Source: a virus
IMG/VR virus record: IMGVR_UViG_3300023210_000180
Coordinates: 1 to 26,719 of that record
Length of the DNA: 26,719 bases
Strand: one strand, 5' to 3'
The notes below the pieces were generated by a model. That model did not search any database and had not been told where the DNA came from. It worked only from the letters and a program-made list of their open reading frames with translations. The first letter of the stretch is position 1. Each line of letters starts with the position of its first letter. Positions 1 to 6,793 of the stretch are shown piece by piece. A program made the position numbers and the translations under genes.

Positions 1-1
1 A

Positions 2-172
2 GCGTTTAGCAAGTGGGAGGGTATGTTCAGAGATGAGGAAGAGCCAGAAGCGCCGCTCTTTCACTTCGAGTTCATGCGGGTAGGTGAGGAGTACGAGGAC
101 GTGCAGTACGAGTGCAGTAATTACTCCGCCCACGTACTCAACCTGAGCCGCGAAGTTTATATAGACCGTTGA
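2..172 (+). CDS. C-terminal fragment of an unrecognised acidic protein
   Basis: An open frame runs from the left edge to a TGA at 170-172 and gives 56 residues; the start lies outside the window. The residues are acidic and aromatic (FRDEEEPEAP, VGEEYEDVQYE, ending in EVYIDR). I recognise no domain, signal peptide or membrane segment. The stop lies 5 bases before the -35 box of the next promoter, so this gene closes a transcription unit that is separate from the MoxR cassette, although no terminator is visible between them. It is too short for a functional call. Confidence 0.6.
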   Translation, partial: AFSKWEGMFRDEEEPEAPLFHFEFMRVGEEYEDVQYECSNYSAHVLNLSREVYIDR

Positions 173-177
173 ACCAC

Positions 178-207
178 TTGACATTGTGTACCACAGTGTG
201 GTACAAT
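178..207 (+). promoter_or_regulatory. Sigma70-like promoter of the MoxR cassette
   Basis: A perfect -35 box TTGACA (178-183) is separated by 18 bases from TACAAT (202-207). Transcription would begin near 214, giving a leader of about 65 nt before the MoxR start codon. The leader carries the first copy of the AACCTACA palindrome. The spacer contains a 19-bp perfect palindrome, so the promoter is probably controlled by a repressor. Confidence 0.75.
187..205. promoter_or_regulatory. Putative operator, 19-bp perfect palindrome inside the promoter
   Basis: TGTACCACA-G-TGTGGTACA is a perfect odd-centred palindrome with 9-base arms. It fills the spacer of the promoter and overlaps the first bases of the -10 box, the classical position for a repressor that blocks RNA polymerase. 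Its length and symmetry fit a dimeric regulator. I found no second copy of this exact sequence in the window. Which protein binds it is not visible; the RHH protein at 4361 and the HTH protein at 15052 are candidates. Confidence 0.65.
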
Positions 208-241
208 ATAATTGTACGATCAAACCTTAACCGTAAAAACC

Positions 242-260
242 AACCTACAATTTGTAGGTT
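242..260. repeat. AACCTACA palindrome, copy 1 of 4 (leader)
   Basis: AACCTACA-ATT-TGTAGGTT: two 8-base arms around a 3-base centre. It lies in the untranslated leader, 6 bases before the GGAG ribosome binding site of the MoxR gene. The arms are identical in all four copies and only the centre changes. As DNA it could bind a dimeric protein; as RNA it would form an 8-bp hairpin just upstream of the ribosome binding site. Confidence 0.85.
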
Positions 261-277
261 ACAACTGGAGAACGACA

Positions 278-1342
278 ATGAGTGAATCTTTATTGAATGA
301 AATGCGCACTGTGAACCACAAGCAAGCAGGGGCGCTAATCTTAGCCAACCCCAACGTGCGCTACATGCTACGCGGTGAACCCGGGGTGGGTAAATCGATG
401 ATTGCTGAAGCTATAGCACAGGCAACGGGCTACGACCTAGCAATGGTCGACGTGCCTAACCTAGACTTGGGCGACGTAGCTATGCCTGTGATTGACCACG
501 AGCACAGGGTCACACGCTACTACCCTAACGCACGCTTCGGTCTGACTACAGGTAAGCCTGTGGTGATCTGCCTCGATGAGTTTACCAAGGGCGCCGACCC
601 TGTGAAGAACATGCTTCACCCTATGTTAGAAGTATTTAGACCTAGACTTGGTGACTTACCTATCCCTGAAGGCAGCATTGTCTTTATGACAGGCAACATG
701 GATACGGACGGTGTGGGCGATGGACTCGCGCAGCATACTAGGCAGCGCATCGTTGAGCTTACCATACGCAAGCCTAACTCTACCGAATGGCTACAGTGGG
801 CAGCAGCTAATAACATCCATCCTGTTGTTATGGCATGGGTAGACCGCTATCCGCAGGCCCTCGCATCTTACCTTGATGGTGCTAACAACGAGTTCATATT
901 CCACCCTGCTAACCCACAGGACAACGTGGTCTCGCCTCGTACCCTTGAGATTGCAAGCCGTATCATTTGGCAGATGGGATTCTTCGATTCAGATTCGCTA
1001 CTCGCTGCGTTAACAGGTGCAGCAGGTGCGCCGTATGCGGAGAGCCAAGTGTCATTCATTCGGTTCCAAGAGTCGCTGCCCTCAGTGAGTTCTATCATCA
1101 CGTCGCCTAACACAGCGATGATTCCAGAGGACGTGGGCGCTCGGTCGGTACTGACCTTCGGACTGTTACAGCACGTGGAGAAGGATAACCTGAGCAATAT
1201 CCTCAAGTACCTACGCCGCATGGAGGAGGAGTTCCAAGTCATATTCTGTGTGACTCTCGCACGGCACGAGTCCAAGAAGCAGATCGCCTTCACTAACGGT
1301 GACTTTGCATTGTGGGCAGCCGACAACGAAGACTTACTGTAA
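278..1342 (+). CDS. MoxR-type AAA+ ATPase
   Basis: A 354-aa AAA+ ATPase of the MoxR/CobS kind. Walker A is GEPGVGKS (residues 33-40), Walker B is VVICLDE (95-101), a sensor-1-like TGN is at 138-140 and an arginine-finger-like HTRQR at 153-157. MoxR ATPases are ring-forming chaperones that remodel or load metal into a partner, nearly always together with a VWA protein encoded next door, as here. The frame stays open upstream to 212, but I chose ATG 278 because GGAG lies 7 bases before it, the same arrangement as in the next two genes, and because the upstream stretch holds the leader palindrome. The substrate is unknown. In some cyanophages a relative is annotated CobS; nothing here points to cobalamin synthesis. 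Confidence 0.9.
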   Translation: MSESLLNEMRTVNHKQAGALILANPNVRYMLRGEPGVGKSMIAEAIAQATGYDLAMVDVPNLDLGDVAMPVIDHEHRVTRYYPNARFGLTTGKPVVICLDEFTKGADPVKNMLHPMLEVFRPRLGDLPIPEGSIVFMTGNMDTDGVGDGLAQHTRQRIVELTIRKPNSTEWLQWAAANNIHPVVMAWVDRYPQALASYLDGANNEFIFHPANPQDNVVSPRTLEIASRIIWQMGFFDSDSLLAALTGAAGAPYAESQVSFIRFQESLPSVSSIITSPNTAMIPEDVGARSVLTFGLLQHVEKDNLSNILKYLRRMEEEFQVIFCVTLARHESKKQIAFTNGDFALWAADNEDLL

Positions 1343-1360
1343 ACCTACAATATGTAGGTT
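1342..1360. repeat. AACCTACA palindrome, copy 2 of 4 (MoxR/VWA junction)
   Basis: AACCTACA-ATA-TGTAGGTT. Its first base is the last base of the MoxR stop codon, and the GGAG of the VWA gene follows directly after its last base. The whole intergenic gap is therefore palindrome plus ribosome binding site. Confidence 0.85.
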
Positions 1361-1371
1361 GGAGAACGACT

Positions 1372-2550
1372 ATGTTAGCAGACAGAAGATTCAAAGCGAT
1401 CAAGATCGGACTGATGCGTTCGAAGGAGTTCGGTCTACTGCGCGGCGTGGCTATGCACGGTAAGACTTATCTCACTACTGACGTACCCACAGCAGCAACC
1501 GATGGGCGTGACTGTTGGTTCAACCCCGACTTCCTGTTCAAGCAGGTGCATAACGAGGGAGACAAGGGTGCGGCGTTTGTCATGGTGCACGAGTGGTTAC
1601 ACAAGGCAGGCATGCACATGGTGACTTACCGTAGGCTTGCCGAGCAGGACGCTAGGCGTACCAACATGGCGACTGACTATTGGATAAACGACCGCATCAT
1701 TGTGGCTGACCCTTATCACACACTGACTGAGATGCCCATCGACGAGAACGGCAAGGCTATCGGTCTGTACGACAAGAAGTACCACGAGTGGGCAGTGAAG
1801 CGCATCTTCCAAGACCTTGAGCAGGAGGAGCAAGGCAGTGGGGGCAGCGGGTTCGATGAGCACGATTGGGAGGGTGCGAAGGACTTGGGCACTGAGGAGA
1901 AGGCGAAACTTGCAGAGGACATCAAGCAAGCTATCCGACAAGGACTGCATGCAGATGCCAAAGCAGGACAAGGCGGTCTACAGGACGCACTGGGGCTTGC
2001 CGAGCTGGTCACACCCAAGGTGAGTTGGCGCACATTACTGCGAATGTTTATGAACTCGACATGTAGAAAGAAGGAGCAGTCGACATGGCGACGACCAAAC
2101 CGCAGGTTCCTGCACAACGACGTGATAATGCCGACGTTGCAGGGTAACAGTATCAGTGAGGTGGTGATTACGCGTGACACTTCGGGGTCTATGCTCTTCG
2201 GTAACAGACTCAGAGATGCGACGAGCGAGATCATTGGCATTGCTAAAGCAGTCTCTATCGACAAGATACACTTCATTGATTGGGACGGACAGGTGGAGAA
2301 TCATGAGATTTACTCCAGTGACTCTTTGGTTGATGCACCTGCTATGCGATCTGCAACGGGTGGAGGCGGGACTGACCCGACGTGTGTATCTGACTACCTG
2401 AAGGAGAAGGGCATCAAGCCTGACTGCATAATCATGCTGACTGATGGCGAGATTTACAATTGGGGGAATTGGACTGCTCCAATTCTGTGGGCAATAACGA
2501 ACGACACGAAGATAACCGCCCCTGTGGGCAAAACAATTCAAATTGATTAA
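1372..2550 (+). CDS. VWA-domain protein with N-terminal metallopeptidase-like region (DUF2201 type)
   Basis: A 392-aa protein that looks like the DUF2201 architecture. The N-terminal part has an HExxH motif, HEWLH at residues 73-77, followed by a conserved-looking DYWIND stretch (102-107). The C-terminal VWA domain has a complete MIDAS: DTSGS (269-273), the threonine of GGGGTD (334) and TDGE (357-360). A charged linker (about 150-200) joins the two. VWA proteins of this class are the usual partners of MoxR ATPases and bind substrates through the MIDAS metal. ATG 1372 was chosen over an in-frame start at 1312 because GGAG is 7 bases upstream and the longer form would overlap the MoxR gene. Whether the HEWLH region is an active protease cannot be judged from sequence. 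Confidence 0.88.
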   Translation: MLADRRFKAIKIGLMRSKEFGLLRGVAMHGKTYLTTDVPTAATDGRDCWFNPDFLFKQVHNEGDKGAAFVMVHEWLHKAGMHMVTYRRLAEQDARRTNMATDYWINDRIIVADPYHTLTEMPIDENGKAIGLYDKKYHEWAVKRIFQDLEQEEQGSGGSGFDEHDWEGAKDLGTEEKAKLAEDIKQAIRQGLHADAKAGQGGLQDALGLAELVTPKVSWRTLLRMFMNSTCRKKEQSTWRRPNRRFLHNDVIMPTLQGNSISEVVITRDTSGSMLFGNRLRDATSEIIGIAKAVSIDKIHFIDWDGQVENHEIYSSDSLVDAPAMRSATGGGGTDPTCVSDYLKEKGIKPDCIIMLTDGEIYNWGNWTAPILWAITNDTKITAPVGKTIQID

Positions 2551-2568
2551 ACCTACAATATGTAGGTT
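2550..2568. repeat. AACCTACA palindrome, copy 3 of 4 (VWA/next gene junction)
   Basis: AACCTACA-ATA-TGTAGGTT, identical to copy 2. It starts on the last base of the VWA stop codon and is followed immediately by the GGAG of the next gene. Confidence 0.85.
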
Positions 2569-2579
2569 GGAGAAGAGTG

Positions 2580-3431
2580 ATGAGTGCAATATCAAACAGT
2601 GCAGTATTAGTGAAGCTAAACATTAGTGTGTGGGGTGCGAGCAAGCGCAACAAGCAGCTTGAGCAGGAGTTAGCAGCAAGCAAGAACGCTGACCCTAAAG
2701 CTACACGCACATACGACAACCTGATGGTGGGTTCGTCTGGTCACAAAGACCTGCAACTCTACGCAGGCAACTCTCGCCTTTGGCACGCAGCGATGACGCT
2801 GCCTTGGGACGACAAGGGTTGGCGCCTATGCCCGACGAGTATGTTTATGGACTACAAGGCGCAGCACAATTGGAAGCGCCAAGAGTTCGAGCGCATGGTG
2901 AATCAGTTTGGCAACAAGTACGCCACGTACCGCGAAGTAGCTAAGGAGTATCGGGGTGACATCTTCAGTGAGGAGGACTACCCCTCTGTTGATGAGGTGC
3001 TGAGTAAGTATGCGTGGAACTTTGCCGTAGCGCCTGTTCCCGCCAGTGGTCATCTGTGTATAGACCTGCCAGAGCAGGAGTTAGCAGAGATACGTACCGC
3101 CTGTGACAGCGAGGTGGAACGCAGGGTACAGGAAGCGGTGAAGGAGAACGAGCGCAGACTGCGTAAGCAACTCGATCACATAAGCGCGAAGTGCGCGGGT
3201 GCAGACGGGGACGACAAACGATGGCATGATACTTTTGTATCTAACCCATTGGAGCTATGCCGCATGCTTAAGCACCTGAATGTTACCAACGACCCCAAGC
3301 TGGAAGAAGCACGCAAGAAGCTAGAGGAGATCATGGAGGGCAAGACCAAGGAGATGTTCAAAGAGCAGCCCGAAGTGCGTGAAGAAGTTAAGAAAGAAGT
3401 CGACGAAATTATTAAAACCTATGAGTGGTAA
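2580..3431 (+). CDS. Unrecognised third protein of the MoxR/VWA cassette (possibly DUF3150-like)
   Basis: A 283-aa protein of unknown function. The opening LVKLNISVWGASKRNK resembles, from memory, the start of DUF3150 phage proteins, which also occur beside MoxR/VWA genes; this is a suggestion and not a firm match. The middle is aromatic and charged. The C-terminal third (about residues 165-280) is rich in Glu, Lys and Arg with heptad-like spacing, so it is probably coiled coil. No membrane segment or enzyme motif is visible. ATG 2580 is preferred to GTG 2577 because it keeps the GGAG-plus-7 spacing of the two genes before it. Shared palindromes and spacing show it is expressed with MoxR and VWA and may be their adaptor or substrate. 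Confidence 0.75.
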   Translation: MSAISNSAVLVKLNISVWGASKRNKQLEQELAASKNADPKATRTYDNLMVGSSGHKDLQLYAGNSRLWHAAMTLPWDDKGWRLCPTSMFMDYKAQHNWKRQEFERMVNQFGNKYATYREVAKEYRGDIFSEEDYPSVDEVLSKYAWNFAVAPVPASGHLCIDLPEQELAEIRTACDSEVERRVQEAVKENERRLRKQLDHISAKCAGADGDDKRWHDTFVSNPLELCRMLKHLNVTNDPKLEEARKKLEEIMEGKTKEMFKEQPEVREEVKKEVDEIIKTYEW

Positions 3432-3441
3432 GGAGAACAAC

Positions 3442-4377
3442 ATGAGCTTTAAAGAAGTATTCAGAACTGGAGGAATGGTCGGGCAAATAGCTACTCGACT
3501 AAAGCAAAACGATTTGTACAGGTTCACCAACCTGCCTGTGAATGTTTACCATTGGCGTACTTTTGATGAGCCAGTGGAGTTTCCTGAAGTAGTTAGCGAT
3601 ATTTACGTAGGAGCAAGACAGGCACAAAAGCTGTTGTATCAAACGCTACTTCAGATTGCGCCCAAGATGCACAAACTTAACTTTTGTGTAGACCTTGATT
3701 ACAACATGACTTTTACGAGCGTGTTCGTCTACGAGGGGCTAGAGTGTGTGGGTAGGATTACCTACAGCGACAACGGCTCACTTGAGTTTACCAACGCACG
3801 TATATATGAAGCTATGTACCGTAAGCGTGATATGAAAACTAGGTCGGTGGCTAAAGCGGTAACGATAATCCGTAAGTATTTTTATGGCATGACTAAGGTC
3901 GAACGCCTTAATTCCGTGGCAGAGAGAGTATCGGGAGCTATTTCCTCAGCGCACAGCGATACTGTATACAAACGGCGCAACGCTAAGTCGCGCGTGATGG
4001 AAGAACTAGAGAAAGCGATGCTAGGCAACCAACAGCTAATGCAAGCAGTTAAGCAGTTTTTTCAAGAGGAAAACAAACCCTACATACTAGAGCAGTACGT
4101 AGAAGCGGCAGACACCCACGAGCTAGTGGAGGAAGCATATCGCGCACGAGGGCAAGGTTTGTACATCCATGCAGTAGGCAATTGTTTCGAGGTGTACCGC
4201 AAAGGGGACACTCGCGTTCGCACTTACCAACGTGACGCCCTACCTGACAAGGTGCGTGGTGCGTTAGGCATGCTTAAACTTTCAAACGACAACAGTTTCG
4301 TTGATAACGTAGGCTTTAAGTTTGAGGCAGATAAATTTTGGGTAGCAGAGGAGATATCAAATGAGTTCGGAAACTAG
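3442..4377 (+). CDS. Hypothetical protein, fourth gene of the MoxR/VWA cassette
   Basis: A 311-aa protein that I do not recognise. It appears to be mixed alpha/beta: an N-terminal half with strands such as FTSVFVYEGLECVGRITY, a helical and charged middle (about residues 155-225), and a C-terminal strand-rich part with LYIHAVGNCFEVYRKGD. No Walker, protease or nuclease motif is apparent. AGGAG at 3431-3435 with a 6-base spacer supports ATG 3442; the frame is open further upstream to 3379 but that would overlap the preceding gene. Unlike the three genes before it, it is not preceded by a clear AACCTACA palindrome. Its end overlaps the RHH gene by 17 bases, so the two are probably translationally coupled. 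Confidence 0.75.
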   Translation: MSFKEVFRTGGMVGQIATRLKQNDLYRFTNLPVNVYHWRTFDEPVEFPEVVSDIYVGARQAQKLLYQTLLQIAPKMHKLNFCVDLDYNMTFTSVFVYEGLECVGRITYSDNGSLEFTNARIYEAMYRKRDMKTRSVAKAVTIIRKYFYGMTKVERLNSVAERVSGAISSAHSDTVYKRRNAKSRVMEELEKAMLGNQQLMQAVKQFFQEENKPYILEQYVEAADTHELVEEAYRARGQGLYIHAVGNCFEVYRKGDTRVRTYQRDALPDKVRGALGMLKLSNDNSFVDNVGFKFEADKFWVAEEISNEFGN

Positions 4378-4549
4378 ACGTAGAGGCGCAGGCGTTAAGC
4401 CTGCTATGGTACACACTAACGTGCGCCTGCCCGAGTACGTAGTCAACTACTTTAAGGACAACTACCCCAACTACACTGCGGAGATACGCAGGGTGCTCGA
4501 AGTCCACGTAGATAACGCAGTCGTGTTCGGAGACGACGCTACCAACTAA
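4361..4549 (+). CDS. Small ribbon-helix-helix-like DNA-binding protein
   Basis: A 62-aa protein with the layout of an Arc/MetJ-type ribbon-helix-helix fold: a basic N-terminal tail (SSETRRRGAG), a strand-like VHTNVRLPEYV (about residues 17-27), a first helix (VVNYFKDNYP), and a second helix starting at NYTAEIRRVLEVHV. RHH proteins dimerise and bind short palindromic operators, often controlling their own operon. It is the last gene of the cassette, overlaps the previous gene by 17 bases, and has GAGGAG at 4348-4353. A copy of the AACCTACA palindrome overlaps its stop codon. I infer that it may bind one of the two palindrome types in this cassette. The fold call rests on a pattern read by eye. 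Confidence 0.7.
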   Translation: MSSETRRRGAGVKPAMVHTNVRLPEYVVNYFKDNYPNYTAEIRRVLEVHVDNAVVFGDDATN

Positions 4550-4566
4550 CCTACAAATTGTAGGTT
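4548..4566. repeat. AACCTACA palindrome, copy 4 of 4 (cassette end)
   Basis: AACCTACA-AAT-TGTAGGTT, with arms identical to the other copies. It begins inside the stop codon of the RHH gene and ends 12 bases before the terminator stem. No gene start follows it directly, so unlike copies 1-3 it cannot act on a downstream ribosome binding site. Confidence 0.85.
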
Positions 4567-4578
4567 GCATTAAAGATT

Positions 4579-4605
4579 AACCCCGCCTAAGTGCGGGGTT
4601 TTTTT
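4579..4605 (+). terminator. Rho-independent terminator of the MoxR cassette
   Basis: An 8-bp stem AACCCCGC/GCGGGGTT (4579-4586 with 4593-4600) with a 6-base loop runs into seven consecutive T. It closes the cassette and separates it from the polymerase unit, whose promoter starts 5 bases later. Confidence 0.92.
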
Positions 4606-4609
4606 GTGC

Positions 4610-4638
4610 TTTACAAAGTCCAAACTATAGGCTATTCT
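4610..4638 (+). promoter_or_regulatory. Promoter of the nuclease/polymerase unit
   Basis: TTTACA (4610-4615), a 17-base spacer, and TATTCT (4633-4638). The predicted transcription start, 6 to 7 bases after the -10 box, coincides with the A of the ATG at 4645, which would make the mRNA leaderless. The boxes are near consensus and directly follow a terminator, which supports a true transcription boundary. Confidence 0.6.
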
Positions 4639-4644
4639 TTTTGA

Positions 4645-4977
4645 ATGGCTATGACTCCCGAGAAGAAAGTTAAGAACAAAGTAGTCCGCTTACTTAAAGA
4701 GTATGGCGCGTATTACTTTTTCCCCGCCAGTTACGGTATGGGCAGAAGCGGTGTTCCTGACATCGTGTGCTGTCTACGCGGTTACTTCATTGGCATCGAG
4801 TGCAAAGCTGGCAAGAACAAACCTACTCCACTGCAAGAGAAAGAGCTTGCAGACATTATCAAAGCTGGCGGTGTATCCTGCGTGATTAACGAGGACAACA
4901 TGGCGGAGCTTGAATCCATTCTAACTACAGTGATGAGCAAGGACAACAACGATGGACTTACTGGTGGTCGACTTTGA
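4645..4977 (+). CDS. VRR-NUC domain nuclease
   Basis: A 110-aa protein matching a stand-alone VRR-NUC nuclease of the PD-(D/E)XK superfamily: GVPD with D39, then the E-C-K motif (E52, K54) in GIECKAGKNKPTPLQ, and a helical C-terminus. Phage versions are thought to cut branched or Holliday-junction-like DNA during replication and recombination. It lies just before the DNA polymerase and overlaps its start by 26 bases. There is no Shine-Dalgarno sequence at normal spacing, and the promoter places the transcript start on the ATG; a second ATG at 4651 is an alternative start. Confidence 0.85.
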   Translation: MAMTPEKKVKNKVVRLLKEYGAYYFFPASYGMGRSGVPDIVCCLRGYFIGIECKAGKNKPTPLQEKELADIIKAGGVSCVINEDNMAELESILTTVMSKDNNDGLTGGRL

Positions 4978-6793
4978 GACTTACTACGCGAAAGACTACG
5001 GACTACGCAAGCTAACGACAGAAGAATATATCCGCGACCCTCGCTTCGAGGTGATTGGCGTTGCGGTCAAGAACTATCATCAAGATACAGCTGCTGCCCC
5101 ACTTTGGTTTTCAGGTTCAAAGAAACAGGTGGCGCAATTCCTTTCTCAGTTTGATTGGGGGAACTCAATCGCTCTTGCGCATAACGCCATGTTTGATATG
5201 GCGATTCTTAACTGGCACTTTGATATTCGCCCCAAGAAGATTGCAGATACTCTAGCAATGGCACGGGCTATCCACTCCATCGAAGTAGGTGGCAGCCTAG
5301 CCGCCCTATCTGAATACTATAACTTAGGCGCGAAGGGCACAGAGGTGCACGATGCGATAGGCAAGCGGCGCCTTGATTTCACCAAGGCAGAGATGGAAGC
5401 CTACGGTGGCTACTGCCAACAGGACGTGGAGCTTACCTACAAACTGTTTAAGGTACTCGTCAAAGATTTCCCTGTGTTCGAGCTTAACCTGATTGACCTT
5501 ACCATCCGCATGTTTAGTGAGCCTAGTTTAGTACTAGATAAAGAGATACTGAAGGCCCACTTAAAGGAGGTTAAGGATACTAAAGAAGCACTAATGGCTA
5601 AGGTGACGCACGACAAGAAAAAGCTAACGAGCAACCCACAGTTCGCTGAGCTGCTGCGGAGCTACGGTATAGAGCCGCCCACTAAGATAAGCCCCACGAC
5701 AGGCAAAGAAACATTCGCCTTCGCTAAGAGTGACGAGGCTTTCAAGGCACTGCAAGAACATGAGAACCCAGAGGTACAGGCTATAGTTGCTGCCCGACTT
5801 GGGGTTAGGTCTACGATAGAAGAGACACGCACTCAACGCTTTATCGACATTGCAGAACGTGGCACACTCCCAATCCCCCTGCGTTACTACGCTGCCCATA
5901 CGGGACGGTGGGGTGGGGATGACAAGATCAATATGCAGAACCTCCCCCGAGGCTCACAGCTTAAGAAGGCTATGTGCGCACCACGCGGGTACAAGTTTAT
6001 CGACTGTGACTTGTCGCAGATTGAAGCCCGTACTCTAGCATGGCTAGCGGAAGAGGATGACTTGGTGGAGGCGTTCGACAGAGGCGACGATGTGTATAAG
6101 ATCATGGCATCGGCTATCTATGACAAGCCCGAGACTGATATAACTAAAGATGAGCGGTTCGTTGGTAAGACTACGATACTAGGAGCAGGCTACGGCATGG
6201 GCGCTGCTAAGTTCCAAGCGCAGTTGAAAAACTTCGGAGTCTATCTGCCCGAGGAAGAATGCCAGAGGATTATTGATGTATACCGTGATACATACCCCCA
6301 GATACCTGCCCTGTGGAGAGAGGCTAACAAGGCACTCAAGACCATGCAGGACGACAAGGTGGACGAGCTAGGGCGTGCGGGTATACTCACAATAGAAGGC
6401 TCAACAGGTATACGCATGCCTAATGGACTGTACATAAAGTATCCCAACCTGCGAGTTCAAGAGTCAGAAGAGGAAGGCGGGTATGACGAAACGGTTTACG
6501 ACACCCGCAAAGGTAGGGCTATAATCCCTAACCGCATTTACGGCGGGAAAGTTATCGAGAATGTTTGTCAGGCATTGGCTCGTATTGTGATCGGCGAACA
6601 GCTTCTTAGAGTTGCTAAGAAATACAGAGTAGTAATGACGGTACATGACGCGATAGGTTGTATCGTCCCAGAAGATGAAGTAGAAGAGGCGATGCGCCAA
6701 GTTGAAAAAATAATGAGGGTGCGTCCTACTTGGGCACCTGATCTGCCTTTAGATTGTGAAGGTGGCTACGGTAATTCATACGGAGAATGTTAA
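4952..6793 (+). CDS. Family A DNA polymerase with 3'-5' exonuclease
   Basis: A 613-aa replicative polymerase of the phage PolA type. The N-terminal DEDDy exonuclease has VDFET (D7, E9), HNAMFD (N78, D82) and YCQQD (Y154, D158). The polymerase domain has motif A DLSQIEAR (catalytic D353), motif B with K406 and GYG (GKTTILGAGYG), and motif C VHD (H565, D566). There is no 5' nuclease domain, which is usual for phage replicative members. The position equivalent to E. coli F762, four residues after the motif B lysine, is leucine (L410). It overlaps the VRR-NUC gene and is followed by the largest non-coding gap in the window. It would be the main replicative polymerase. Confidence 0.95.
   Translation: MDLLVVDFETYYAKDYGLRKLTTEEYIRDPRFEVIGVAVKNYHQDTAAAPLWFSGSKKQVAQFLSQFDWGNSIALAHNAMFDMAILNWHFDIRPKKIADTLAMARAIHSIEVGGSLAALSEYYNLGAKGTEVHDAIGKRRLDFTKAEMEAYGGYCQQDVELTYKLFKVLVKDFPVFELNLIDLTIRMFSEPSLVLDKEILKAHLKEVKDTKEALMAKVTHDKKKLTSNPQFAELLRSYGIEPPTKISPTTGKETFAFAKSDEAFKALQEHENPEVQAIVAARLGVRSTIEETRTQRFIDIAERGTLPIPLRYYAAHTGRWGGDDKINMQNLPRGSQLKKAMCAPRGYKFIDCDLSQIEARTLAWLAEEDDLVEAFDRGDDVYKIMASAIYDKPETDITKDERFVGKTTILGAGYGMGAAKFQAQLKNFGVYLPEEECQRIIDVYRDTYPQIPALWREANKALKTMQDDKVDELGRAGILTIEGSTGIRMPNGLYIKYPNLRVQESEEEGGYDETVYDTRKGRAIIPNRIYGGKVIENVCQALARIVIGEQLLRVAKKYRVVMTVHDAIGCIVPEDEVEEAMRQVEKIMRVRPTWAPDLPLDCEGGYGNSYGEC

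Noticed and set aside
212-277. Longer start of the MoxR protein at 212
   Set aside because: The extra 22 codons cover the palindrome and lie at the predicted transcription start. ATG 278 has a proper GGAG.
868-2595. Long antisense frames opposite the MoxR and VWA genes
   Set aside because: They lie opposite well-supported genes, show no domain-like sequence and have no ribosome binding sites. They are by-products of codon use on the other strand.
3416-3435. A fifth, degenerate AACCTACA palindrome before the gene at 3442
   Set aside because: Only AACCTA and a loose TAAGG remain, within the coding end of the preceding gene. The match is too weak to separate from chance.
242-4566. The four palindromes as a CRISPR array or iteron origin
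   Set aside because: Spacing is about 1 to 2 kb with genes between, so there are no spacers and no clustered iterons.
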